In this document: positions 1 through 5,698 of the stretch, piece by piece
Position numbering within the stretch: position 1 is the stretch's first letter
Layout of the letters: every line of letters starts with the position of its first letter
From: Deltaproteobacteria bacterium
GTDB taxonomy: Bacteria; Desulfobacterota; GWC2-55-46
Direction: 5' to 3'
Length of the DNA stretch: 10,964 nucleotides
NCBI GenBank assembly: GCA_016234955.1
Contig: JACRNN010000213.1
Span: 1-10,964 of the forward strand
Program-made: the position numbers and the translations under genes
Notes under the pieces: model-generated
What the model saw: the letters and a program-made list of their open reading frames with translations, nothing else
Databases searched by the model: none
Told to the model about the DNA's origin: nothing

Positions 1-89
1 GCCTCAGGGCGTTTGCCCCCCTTATCAGACGGACGGGGTCTTTCCTTAACATAAGGGCCTACCCGGTCATGCGAGCGGTTAATGAACAT
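1..89 (-). CDS. possible 5' end of an unrecognised gene running off the left edge
   Basis: An ATG at 89 opens a frame of 29 codons that is still open at the window edge; it begins MFINRSHDRVGPYVKE. The same frame is also open upstream as far as a stop near 150, with a possible TTG start near 140. I do not recognise the sequence. No convincing ribosome binding site precedes the ATG. The only support is that a good leftward promoter (172-199) lies about 80 bases upstream. It could equally be untranslated leader or chance. Confidence 0.2.
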   Translation of the reverse strand, partial: MFINRSHDRVGPYVKERPRPSDKGGKRPE

Positions 90-171
90 GATGCTTGTTG
101 AATTCGGGAGTATACGCCTGCCGTGGAATTTCAAGGATGGGAGGATCGAGGATGGTCAACGAAGCAATCAT

Positions 172-199
172 ATTATAACCGACAGGATATAAAAGTCAA
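172..199 (-). promoter_or_regulatory. sigma-70-type promoter reading left
   Basis: On the minus strand, TTGACT (194-199) and TATAAT (172-177) are separated by 16 bases. Both boxes are close to or equal to consensus. It would drive whatever lies left of the window, possibly the open frame starting at 89. The intervening sequence (90-165) shows no feature that I recognise. Confidence 0.55.
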
Positions 200-295
200 G
201 TTTTTGACGTAAATATGTCGCCATGCCGATTATCATCTCAACGCCCTGTCTTATTTTTAACGATATGGCCCCTTTTGGTTTTATGGGAGGATGGG

Positions 296-324
296 TTGCC
301 AGACAGGGAATTAGGGGCTATGCT
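296..324 (+). promoter_or_regulatory. candidate promoter of the psiE-like gene
   Basis: TTGCCA (296-301), a 17-base spacer, then TATGCT (319-324). The start would lie about 105 bases upstream of the psiE-like ATG at 439, so the leader would contain the R1 repeat remnant at 345-405. The box match is moderate. No other rightward promoter of equal quality was seen between 200 and 438. Confidence 0.35.
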
Positions 325-344
325 ATATAAGCACGGCGCACGGC

Positions 345-405
345 CGCGTGTCTTTAAGCTATCCTCAGCCCAGGCCGCGGGCCTCGCGCACGCAATGCAT
401 CTTCA
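345..405 (+). repeat. R1 dispersed repeat, remnant copy (right part)
   Basis: Positions 374-405 match the right end of the R1 copy at 7356-7387 with 3 differences in 32 bases, including the GCCGCGGGCCTCGCGC stretch and ATGCAT. The left part of the element is not recognisable. This copy lies in the leader of the psiE-like gene and ends 33 bases before its start codon, in the same orientation as the gene. Confidence 0.7.
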
Positions 406-438
406 ATCTAACGGCGCTTTAGCACGGAGGCAACCCTC

Positions 439-897
439 ATGGCGGAGAGAGACGACGAGCCGAAGGTAAAGTCCTTCTCGGCATCCGCGAACAGATTCCT
501 TGTTATCCTTGACGACATAATACTCATCGCCGTCGCCGCGGGAATTATCGGGGTCGCGTGCCTCCTGCTCGCGGAGGCGATATCGGATTTCGTCTTCTTC
601 AACAAGCACTCCATATCGCACATCATAAGCGACCTGATGTTCATCCTCATCATCATGGAGCTCTTCAGGCAGGTGATGCGCCAGATAAACCGCCACAAGT
701 TCTCGCTAAACCCGTTCATATACATAGGCGTCATAGCGAGCATACGGGGCCAGCTCCTTACGCAGATGAAACTCGGGATGGGCGAGGTCGAATGGAAGGA
801 GGCGGCTATCCAGCTCGGCATACACGCCGTTATCGTGCTTATCCTTATCGCGGGCCTATATATATATTCGAAATGCGTTTTGATAACGGACGAATGA
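439..897 (+). CDS. psiE: PsiE-like membrane protein
   Basis: A 152-residue integral membrane protein resembling the phosphate-starvation-inducible PsiE family, whose biochemical role is not established. After a polar N-terminus (1-18), hydrophobic segments lie at about 21-45, 60-78, 92-103 and 124-144. The stretch MELFRQVMRQINRHKFSLNP (73-92) followed by IYIGVIASIRG is the family-like core and holds charged residues between membrane segments. The length is close to the Escherichia coli protein (about 136). The ATG has GGAGG 8 bases upstream. The gene converges on the nitroreductase gene with only 8 bases between stop codons and no visible terminator, so the two transcripts probably overlap. 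Nothing like a Pho box was identified. The assignment rests on sequence character alone; the alternative is an unnamed relative. Confidence 0.75.
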   Translation: MAERDDEPKVKSFSASANRFLVILDDIILIAVAAGIIGVACLLLAEAISDFVFFNKHSISHIISDLMFILIIMELFRQVMRQINRHKFSLNPFIYIGVIASIRGQLLTQMKLGMGEVEWKEAAIQLGIHAVIVLILIAGLYIYSKCVLITDE

Positions 898-905
898 AAC
901 CCCGT

Positions 906-1424
906 CTATCCGACTATCTTTACGATATCGTCCCTTTCAAGCCTCGGCGGGGGGGCGGGGCTGTGCGCCGGATATCCTATCGGCACGACGGCCACCGGCC
1001 TTAAGCGGCCGGGGAGGTCCAGCGCCGCGCTCAAGGCCGCCTCGTCGAACGCCCCCACCCATACGCTTGAGAGCCCCAGCTCAAGGGCCTCGAGCATCAT
1101 GTTCTCTACCGCCACCGCCGCGTCCTGTACGGCATACAACTCCACGCCCCTCTGCCCGTAGCGGCGGGAGACCCTGTGCAAATCCGCGCACACAACCGCC
1201 ACGAGCGGCGCGGTTGAGATGAACATCTGCCCGAACGAGGCCTCCGCCACCCTTTTTCTGACGGCGGCGTCAAAGACGAAGTAGAAGAAGCGCGACTGGA
1301 GGTTCCCGGCGCTCGGGGCCCATCTAAGCGCCTCTATGAGCGTCTCGACCGCCTCCCGGGGCACAGGCCTGTCCAGGAACCTGCGCACGCTCCTCCTTGC
1401 CCTTATGGCTTCCATGACCTCCAC
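906..1424 (-). CDS. nitroreductase-family FMN oxidoreductase
   Basis: A 172-residue protein of the nitroreductase fold, which binds FMN and reduces varied substrates with NAD(P)H; the substrate here is unknown. Visible family signatures are an N-terminal RRSVRRF (FMN phosphate site), WAPSAGNLQS, a central helix AVQDAAVAVENMMLEALELG, SSVWVGAFDE and the C-terminal VVPIGYP. Length is typical of the short, single-domain members. I prefer a GTG start at 1424: GGGAGGAGGG (1431-1440) sits 6 bases upstream, giving MEVMEAIRARRS. An ATG at 1415 is the alternative (15 bases from that site). A longer frame from 1457 would start upstream of the binding site. It stands 193 bases from the next leftward gene, so it probably has its own promoter. 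A 12-base palindrome lies in its leader. Confidence 0.85.
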   Translation of the reverse strand: MEVMEAIRARRSVRRFLDRPVPREAVETLIEALRWAPSAGNLQSRFFYFVFDAAVRKRVAEASFGQMFISTAPLVAVVCADLHRVSRRYGQRGVELYAVQDAAVAVENMMLEALELGLSSVWVGAFDEAALSAALDLPGRLRPVAVVPIGYPAHSPAPPPRLERDDIVKIVG

Positions 1425-1443
1425 GGCAGTCCCTCCTCCCGCG

Positions 1444-1455
1444 GTTGCGCGCAAC
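1444..1455. promoter_or_regulatory. perfect 12-base palindrome in the nitroreductase leader
   Basis: GTTGCGCGCAAC is self-complementary and lies 20-31 bases upstream of the GTG start, just before the ribosome binding site. It could be a regulator site or a small RNA structure. No partner half-site or named consensus was recognised, so its role is open. Confidence 0.25.
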
Positions 1456-1617
1456 AACCAGCTTCCTTACGCGCAAGGCCGGTAATCTTAATGATGTATA
1501 ATAAGCATACACCAGAAACCGGCGCACTGGAGGCCCAAGAGGTATTTTTTTGCAGGATGATTAAAAGCTGAGTTGGCGTGCGGGTCCTGGAATGAGGGAA
1601 TGGCCTGGCAAAAGGGC

Positions 1618-2664
1618 TCAGGCGACGAGGTCTATCTGCTGGACAACACCGGGCGTGCCGTCCTCTTTCAGGAAAACGCCGGAAGACCTTATCTGGCCGT
1701 TGAGGTTGTTCTCCGAATCCCTGGCGTCGAACTGTGTCTGCGCGTAGCCCAGGTATATGGCGCCGACCCCTTTATCCTTGAGCCCGGTCAGGACGTCCTG
1801 ACCGGATGCGTCCTTTGTCCATATCCTGAGCATGCCGTATGCCGGGTCGAACGCGTCTATCCACGAGTTATGGTCCGAGTCATAGGCGGAGAGCTCGGCA
1901 AAGCCGTTGCCGCTCGCGGGGCCGAAGAGCTCGCTCCCGTTGTTGACCTTGCCGTCCGAGTTAAGGTCGATCGCGAGGAAGCCGCTCCCGTTCTTGACGA
2001 AGGAGACGGACTCCTCTGTCCCGTCCGAGTTGATGTCAAAGGCGAATTTCCCGCCTTCGAGCTCGGCGGCCGCCCCGTCGAAGTTTATCACCAGCGGGTC
2101 GACCTTCTTTGCGTCCCCTGCCCTCAATCCGGCCTCGGTGGAGGCTACAGAGGTCCTGTCCATCTTCAGTTCAAGGGTGAATTTAAGCTCCTCTCCGTCC
2201 GCGGTCTTTATAATCCCGGACGCGTTGAACGCGGTGGTCTCTTTCTCGGTATGTGTTTCCCGCCTGCTGTATATGAGACCCCAGCCCTCTTTGTCCTGGC
2301 TCTGCCGGGGTTGTCCGCCGCGGTCGACACCCTTGGGGGCCTGGACGTCCTCCTCCCGCGCCCTTTTTACGTCCATGACCTTCATCTTCCTCCCGGTAAG
2401 GAACTCCATGAGGAGCTTCCTTATGAACATCTCAGTACCGGGGGAGGCCTGCTGGTCGAGGTCTTCCTTATGCACCAGCCCGCCCTTCATCTTCTCAAGC
2501 CGGGCCTTCAATTCCTCGGAGATAGTGACCTTGTCCGAGGCCGCGGAAGGGGCGGATGCCTGAGCGTCCAAGGCGGCCCATATCTTCAGGCTCTCGCTCT
2601 TTTCGTCCTCCGCGGTAAATGAGCGGTATGAGGACATCTGTATTTCGGAGTCGGCTATGCGCAT
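1618..2664 (-). CDS. EF-hand/VCBS-like calcium-binding protein, probably under flagellar sigma-28 control
   Basis: A 348-residue protein with no signal peptide. The N-terminal half is polar, helical and low in complexity (about 45-130). The C-terminal half carries acidic calcium-loop motifs: DINSDGTEE (from 210), DLNSDGKVNNGSE (233-245), followed by LFGPASGNGFAELSAYD, and DSDHNSWIDAFD (262-273). Then come LRIWTKDASG and GQIRSSGVFLKEDGTPG, which I recognise as a domain recurring in proteobacterial proteins annotated as EF-hand or VCBS-repeat proteins; no function is known. The start is ATG at 2664, with AAGGGGAG 4 bases upstream. A frame extending to 2730 would begin upstream of the promoter at 2684-2711, so it is unlikely. 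Two leftward terminators separate it from the sigma factor gene, so it is a single transcription unit. Expression with late flagellar genes is inferred from the promoter only. Confidence 0.8.
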   Translation of the reverse strand: MRIADSEIQMSSYRSFTAEDEKSESLKIWAALDAQASAPSAASDKVTISEELKARLEKMKGGLVHKEDLDQQASPGTEMFIRKLLMEFLTGRKMKVMDVKRAREEDVQAPKGVDRGGQPRQSQDKEGWGLIYSRRETHTEKETTAFNASGIIKTADGEELKFTLELKMDRTSVASTEAGLRAGDAKKVDPLVINFDGAAAELEGGKFAFDINSDGTEESVSFVKNGSGFLAIDLNSDGKVNNGSELFGPASGNGFAELSAYDSDHNSWIDAFDPAYGMLRIWTKDASGQDVLTGLKDKGVGAIYLGYAQTQFDARDSENNLNGQIRSSGVFLKEDGTPGVVQQIDLVA

Positions 2665-2683
2665 AGGGCTCCCCTTATTACCA

Positions 2684-2711
2684 TTATCGGCAGGCGGTTC
2701 CGGAAACTTTA
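2684..2711 (-). promoter_or_regulatory. sigma-28 (FliA) type promoter
   Basis: On the minus strand, TAAAGTTT (2704-2711) is followed after 12 bases by GCCGATAA (2684-2691). Both boxes equal the enterobacterial FliA consensus at all 16 positions; the usual spacer is 11 bases. Transcription would start near 2677, about a dozen bases before the ATG at 2664, with the ribosome binding site AAGGGGAG in between. Confidence 0.65.
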
Positions 2712-2723
2712 ACAGGCTCTGGA

Positions 2724-2760
2724 AAAACATCCGCGGTGTCGTCGTCGTTCGTAACCGCGG
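2724..2760 (-). terminator. candidate leftward terminator hairpin
   Basis: CCGCGGT (2731-2737) pairs with ACCGCGG (2754-2760) across a 16-base loop of TCG triplets. On the minus strand the stem is followed by ATGTTTTT. It lies just upstream of the sigma-28 promoter and would block read-through into the calcium-binding protein gene. The loop is long and three bases separate stem and T run, so it is weaker than the hairpin at 2858-2882. Confidence 0.4.
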
Positions 2761-2846
2761 CGCACGGAATAAGTACGCTCATTCCTCACTTCCCGACCCC
2801 TTGCATCTTTAGCTTTTTAAGGAACCTGTTAGAATAACCATACGTA

Positions 2847-2882
2847 CAAAAGGAAAAAGGGGGCGGCCTGCGGCCGCCCCCT
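2847..2882 (-). terminator. strong intrinsic terminator downstream of the RpoS-like gene
   Basis: A perfect 11-base-pair GC stem (AGGGGGCGGCC, 2858-2868, with its complement at 2872-2882) closes a TGC loop. On the minus strand it is followed directly by TTTTTCCTTTT. It lies about 190 bases past the sigma factor stop codon and should end the leftward stress-gene transcript. Confidence 0.8.
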
Positions 2883-2963
2883 CTGCGTGACGCGGCTTGT
2901 ATGGCGGGTATATGCGCGGTTGACGTCTCTACGTCAGGCGGGTATGAACATGCTCCGTGATTG

Positions 2964-3072
2964 AAAAACCACGGGGGTTTAAGAACGCTAAAAGATGAAA
3001 CCTCCCGGAGAGCGTTAAAAAAGTGAACTCACCCCGGGCTTGGATGCCCCAGTGGTTTCAGAACGTTAAAAA
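2964..3072 (+). repeat. R3 short repeat, three tandem-like copies
   Basis: Three related units end in AGAACGCTAAAA (2982-2993), AGAGCGTTAAAA (3009-3020) and CAGAACGTTAAAAA (about 3058-3071). The third unit carries a GC-rich 5' half (CCCCGGGCTTGG, then GCCCCAGTGG) that also occurs in the copy near 5168-5210. The last unit ends one to three bases from the stop codon of the sigma factor gene. The rest of 2883-2963 holds a small hairpin, TGACGT-CTCT-ACGTCA, at about 2919-2934 and nothing else that I recognise. Confidence 0.55.
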
Positions 3073-3074
3073 GG

Positions 3075-4076
3075 CTATACGACGTCCGAGAATTCCAACC
3101 GGTTGTCCTCCAGGATCTTCCTGAGCTTTTTCAAGCCCCTTGCCTCTATCTGCCGGACCCTCTCCCTCGTCATCCCGAATATGCCGCCTATCTCCTCGAG
3201 GGTCCTGGGGTCGGAGTCGAAACCGAACCTGAACCTTATGACCTTGCTCTCGGTATCGCCGAGGAGGGTGAACCACTCGTTTATCTTCCCGCCCCTCGTT
3301 GCCGACCCTATAAGCTCTACAGGGTCCGGGGCCGAGGGGTCCTCTATCCTGTCGATGAGGGCCTGCCCGCCGTCATTCGATACCGCCGCATCGAGCGAGA
3401 GGCTCTTCCTGCTTATCATGGTCAGTTTCTTTACATAACGGCCGGAGAGCCCGGTCCTGCCGGCGAGCTCCATGATGTCAGGTTCTCTCATGAGCTCCGC
3501 GGCAAGCTCCCTGCCGGCCCTCGAGAGCCTCGCCAGGTCTACGGTTATGTGGACCGGCAGGCGCACCGTGTTGGCCTGGTTGGATATCGCCCTGTCTATC
3601 GTCTGCCTTATCCAGTACGTGGCGTAAGTGGAGAACCTGCAACCCTTTGATATCCTGAAGCGCTCCACGGCCTTTATGAGCCCTATGTTGCCCTCTTCTA
3701 TGAGGTCCCGCAGGGGCAGCCCCCTGTTCAGGTATTTTCTGGCTATATTGACCACGAGGCGCAGATTCGCCTCTATCATCCGTCCGCGGGCCTTAGCGTC
3801 CCCCCGTGAAATCCTCTCCGCGAGTTCACGCTCCTCGTCATGGGTCAGGAGCTCGAACTTCCTGATGTCCTTGAAGTACGTATTGATGGAATCGACCGCG
3901 CCGGATGCGCGTCCGTCCCTTGCGCCGCCTTCTTCGTCCGCGCGGTCGCCTGTGCTGCGCCGGCGTCCGCCCCTCTCCCCCTTTTCATCAAGAGGCTCAA
4001 AGCCGTTGCCGAAGCCCGCTCCTTCCGGATGGAATTCCAAAAGGCTATCTCTATCGAGAACCATTCCGATTGCCAT
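3075..4076 (-). CDS. rpoS: RpoS-like group 2 sigma-70 factor
   Basis: A 333-residue sigma factor that directs RNA polymerase to stress or stationary-phase promoters. A charged, variable N-terminus (1-60) is followed by region 1.2 (VDSINTYFKDIRKFELLTHDEE, 61-82), region 2 with core-binding NLRLVVNIARKYLNRGLPLRDLIEEGN (104-130), regions 2.3-2.4 (FSTYATYWIRQTIDRAISNQ, 148-167), region 3 (RLPVH, 172-176, to about 220) and region 4 with the helix-turn-helix RTLEEIGGIFGMTRERVRQIE (291-311). The IRQTIxRAIxNQ...RLPxH form favours RpoS over the housekeeping factor, and the long acidic region 1.1 is absent. ATG 4076 has AAAGGGGG 6 bases upstream; an in-frame ATG at 4100 lies inside an R1 repeat and lacks such a site. 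It is the last gene of the perR-prx-rubredoxin block, 106 bases after the rubredoxin gene, though it could also have its own promoter in that gap. Confidence 0.87.
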   Translation of the reverse strand: MAIGMVLDRDSLLEFHPEGAGFGNGFEPLDEKGERGGRRRSTGDRADEEGGARDGRASGAVDSINTYFKDIRKFELLTHDEERELAERISRGDAKARGRMIEANLRLVVNIARKYLNRGLPLRDLIEEGNIGLIKAVERFRISKGCRFSTYATYWIRQTIDRAISNQANTVRLPVHITVDLARLSRAGRELAAELMREPDIMELAGRTGLSGRYVKKLTMISRKSLSLDAAVSNDGGQALIDRIEDPSAPDPVELIGSATRGGKINEWFTLLGDTESKVIRFRFGFDSDPRTLEEIGGIFGMTRERVRQIEARGLKKLRKILEDNRLEFSDVV

Positions 4077-4090
4077 AACACACCCCCTTT

Positions 4091-4181
4091 GAACATGCAT
4101 AGCGAGCGCCCGGCCCGCAACTTGGGCTTAGGGGTCAAGCGAGCGAATAGAAATAGATAATTCCTTCTATGTCGAAGCTCG
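4091..4181 (-). repeat. R1 dispersed repeat, near-complete copy
   Basis: Read on the minus strand it contains CTTCGACATAGAAGGAATTATC, then CTATTTCTATTCGCTCGCTTGACCCC, and ends in GGGCGCTCGCTATGCATGTTC. This nearly matches the copy at 10260-10352. The element begins 1-3 bases after the rubredoxin stop codon and ends 14 bases before the sigma factor start, so it fills this gap almost entirely. It lacks the left hairpin of the 10234 copy. Confidence 0.75.
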
Positions 4182-4182
4182 C

Positions 4183-4299
4183 CTAATCCCCTGCTTCGCC
4201 GGCCTTTACGAACTCTTTCTTACCGCACTCCGGGCAGACCTTAGGCTTGCACCTCGATTCCTTTGAGTAATCGCAACCATTGCACTTCCATACAGCCAT
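4183..4299 (-). CDS. 38-residue RCKP-type rubredoxin-like protein
   Basis: The complete protein begins MAVWKCNGCDYSKE and continues SRCKPKVCPECGKKE. It has two CxxC pairs, C6/C9 and C22/C25, which form a rubredoxin-like iron or zinc knuckle, plus C17 in the RCKP motif that typifies the small rubredoxin-like domain also found at the end of rubrerythrins. It is a free-standing domain, shorter than a classical rubredoxin (about 53). ATG 4299 is preceded by AAGGAG with 8 bases of spacing. It lies downstream of the peroxiredoxin, on the same strand, across a 257-base gap filled by an R2 element. Inferred role: electron carrier or metal-binding partner in peroxide defence. The stop codon abuts an R1 repeat. 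Whether iron or zinc is bound cannot be told from sequence. Confidence 0.85.
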   Translation of the reverse strand: MAVWKCNGCDYSKESRCKPKVCPECGKKEFVKAGEAGD

Positions 4300-4335
4300 A
4301 CTAATATCTCCTTAGATCGATTTTCATGAGACAAC

Positions 4336-4355
4336 GGGGAGGTACGGCCCTCCCC
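4336..4355. terminator. GC hairpin between peroxiredoxin and rubredoxin genes
   Basis: GGGGAGG (4336-4342) pairs with CCTCCCC (4349-4355) over a six-base loop. On the minus strand it is followed by GTTGTCTC, a poor T tract. It may have been the original terminator or attenuator behind the peroxiredoxin gene, now separated from it by the R2 insertion. Function is uncertain. Confidence 0.3.
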
Positions 4356-4374
4356 TGTCCCTCCGCATAACTAA

Positions 4375-4556
4375 GGAACCTCTGATTAATTCGCAATAGC
4401 ATGTCATTCTGAGCAAAGCGAAGAATCTCAACGTCTATAAAATCAATAAGTTACGAGATTCTTCGGTCGCTACGCTTCCTCAGAATGACGTTACGAGATT
4501 CTTCGGTCGCTACGCTTCCTCAGAATGACAGAAAAACATAATTAATCAGAGCTTCC
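4375..4556. repeat. R2 MITE-like element, copy 1 (complete, with internal duplication)
   Basis: The ends are imperfect inverted repeats: GGAACCTCTGATTAATT on the left and, reverse-complemented, GGAAGCTCTGATTAATT on the right. CTAA flanks both sides directly (4371-4374 and 4557-4560), a possible target duplication. Inside, GTCATTCTGAG...GAAGAATCTC pairs with GAGATTCTTCGG...CTCAGAATGAC. The right arm, 40 bases, is exactly duplicated in tandem (4450-4489 and 4490-4529). There is no coding capacity. The right end abuts the TAG stop codon of the peroxiredoxin gene. Confidence 0.8.
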
Positions 4557-5150
4557 CTAAAAGTGCGACTGTGCGTATGACTCAAGGCCCGCCTGATCGG
4601 CCTTCATCCCGCTATCGCCCTTCTTCCAGTTGACCGGGCAGACCTCCCCGTGCTTCTCGTTGAACTGCAGAGCGTCCACTATCCTCAGCACCTCGTCCAC
4701 GTTCCTTCCGAGCGGCAGGTCGTTCACGGTTATATGGCGGAGCTTGCCCCGCCCGTCTATTACGAAGAGCCCGCGCAACGCTATCCCAGGCTTCTCGATA
4801 AGCACCCCGTACTGCCTGCTGATGGACTTGTCGAGGTCCGAGACTATCGGGTATTTGACATCGCCTATACCGCCCTTTTTCCTCGGCGTATTCCTCCAGG
4901 CCAGGTGCGAGAAGTGGCTGTCCACGGATACGGCTATGACCTCGGTATTCCGTGCCTTGAACTCGGCTATCCTGTCGCTGCAGGCTATAATCTCGGTAGG
5001 ACATACGAAGGTGAAATCGAGCGGGTAGAAAAAGAGCGCCACGTATTTACCCCTGTAATCCGAGAGTTTGATCTCCTTGAAGGACCCATCCTCCATTACG
5101 GTCTGGGCCTTGAAGTCCGGCGCGTCGTTCTGCACAAATGCCTGTGACAT
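4557..5150 (-). CDS. typical 2-Cys peroxiredoxin (AhpC/Prx1 type)
   Basis: A 197-residue cytoplasmic peroxidase that reduces hydrogen peroxide and organic or nitrite-derived peroxides. The peroxidatic cysteine is C50 within PLDFTFVCPTE, with T47 and P43 completing the active-site motif and R126 as the conserved distal arginine. The resolving cysteine is C171 in EVCPVNW, so it is a typical 2-Cys enzyme forming dimers joined at the C-terminus. A GGIG loop (93-96) is present, but no C-terminal YF motif. ATG 5150 has AAGGAGG 8 bases upstream. It lies 64 bases behind perR on the same strand, so PerR control of the pair is very likely. No AhpF is nearby; the small rubredoxin-like protein or a thioredoxin elsewhere may supply electrons. 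The stop codon TAG coincides with the edge of an R2 element. Confidence 0.93.
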   Translation of the reverse strand: MSQAFVQNDAPDFKAQTVMEDGSFKEIKLSDYRGKYVALFFYPLDFTFVCPTEIIACSDRIAEFKARNTEVIAVSVDSHFSHLAWRNTPRKKGGIGDVKYPIVSDLDKSISRQYGVLIEKPGIALRGLFVIDGRGKLRHITVNDLPLGRNVDEVLRIVDALQFNEKHGEVCPVNWKKGDSGMKADQAGLESYAQSHF

Positions 5151-5163
5151 TTTTCTTCCTCCT

Positions 5164-5210
5164 TATTGTTTTTTTAACGTCCTGAAAACCCGCTGGGCTC
5201 AAGCCCCGGC
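5164..5210 (-). repeat. R3 short repeat between perR and the peroxiredoxin gene
   Basis: On the minus strand: CCGGGGCTTGAGCCCAGCGG, then GTTTTCAGGACGTTAAAAAAAC. It aligns along its whole length with the copy at about 3033-3071. GGGCTTGAGCCC within it can form a 5-base-pair hairpin. It occupies nearly all of the 64-base gap and ends about 15 bases before the peroxiredoxin start. Confidence 0.55.
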
Positions 5211-5214
5211 TCCA

Positions 5215-5625
5215 TCAACTCCGGCAATCGACGCACACCCCGAAAAAGTCGACATGAGTGCCGGTCACGGTAAACTGATCGAGTATATCCCCCGGGAGCG
5301 TCAACGTCTCCGAGTAGTCGGCCATGACGTCGATTATCCTGTTGCATGCGGTGCAGATGATATGGTGGTGGGGCGCCGGGTTAGGGTCGAAGTGCTTCCT
5401 TTCCGGGTCTATGGTTATCTCGCTCACCAGCCCCCTCTCTCTCAGGGCCTGTATGGTGTTATATACGGTGGCGAAGGACACTGTAGGATGTACCTTCTTT
5501 ATCTCCGAGTATATCGCCTCTGCCGTCGGATGGCTTGTGTTGCCTTCCAGGAACATGAGTATCGCAAGCCTCTGCGGCGTCAGCTTGAAACCCTGGGACT
5601 TGTATTTATTGATAATATGTTCCAT
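5215..5625 (-). CDS. perR: PerR-type peroxide-sensing Fur-family repressor
   Basis: A 136-residue dimeric metalloregulator. The N-terminal winged helix includes FKLTPQRLAILMFLEGNTSHPTAEAIY and SFATVYNTIQALRERGLV. Regulatory-metal ligands line up with Bacillus subtilis PerR by a constant offset of five: H32 (H37), D80 (D85), H86 (H91), H88 (H93) and D99 (D104). D99, rather than glutamate, favours iron-based peroxide sensing over Fur or Zur function. The structural zinc site is C91/C94 and C131/C134. In this family, oxidation of the two histidines near Fe(II) releases the repressor from DNA. ATG 5625 has AAGGGA 7 bases upstream. It heads the block with the peroxiredoxin and has a strong promoter with an AT-rich palindrome over the -10 box, suggesting autoregulation. 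Confidence 0.9.
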   Translation of the reverse strand: MEHIINKYKSQGFKLTPQRLAILMFLEGNTSHPTAEAIYSEIKKVHPTVSFATVYNTIQALRERGLVSEITIDPERKHFDPNPAPHHHIICTACNRIIDVMADYSETLTLPGDILDQFTVTGTHVDFFGVCVDCRS

Positions 5626-5666
5626 ATGCTGTCCCTTAAAATAGAATATTTACCATCTTGGAATAG

Positions 5667-5698
5667 TTATATTATAATCGACCCTGAAGATTTGTCAA
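5667..5698 (-). promoter_or_regulatory. perR-prx promoter with possible PerR operator
   Basis: On the minus strand, TTGACA (5693-5698), a 16-base spacer and TATAAT (5671-5676), both exact consensus. The palindrome TTATA-N-TATAA (5667-5677) overlaps the -10 box. It resembles a shortened form of the PerR box TTATAATNATTATAA, so a bound repressor would block polymerase. The operator part is inferred; the promoter part is clear. The start would lie about 40 bases before the perR ATG. Confidence 0.65.

Noticed and set aside
1573..2622. A 349-codon open frame on the plus strand, almost wholly opposite the calcium-binding protein gene.
   Set aside because: It has no ribosome binding site and no recognisable domain, and it mirrors a GC-biased gene on the other strand that has clear calcium loops, a start signal and a promoter. 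It is a shadow frame.
2919..3058. Small hairpins between the leftward terminator and the sigma factor stop, considered as a riboswitch or small RNA.
   Set aside because: The stems are only 5-6 base pairs, no known riboswitch core is recognisable, and much of the stretch is explained by R3 units.
3840..4160. A 106-codon plus-strand frame over the sigma factor N-terminus and the R1 copy.
   Set aside because: It is antisense to the sigma factor gene and ends in the antisense peptide that R1 copies encode (NMHSERPAR). It has no start signal.
4450..4529. Two exact 40-base tandem units, checked as a possible CRISPR fragment.
   Set aside because: The units are directly adjacent with no spacers, and a single unit is the right arm of the R2 element in the other copy. 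It is an internal duplication.
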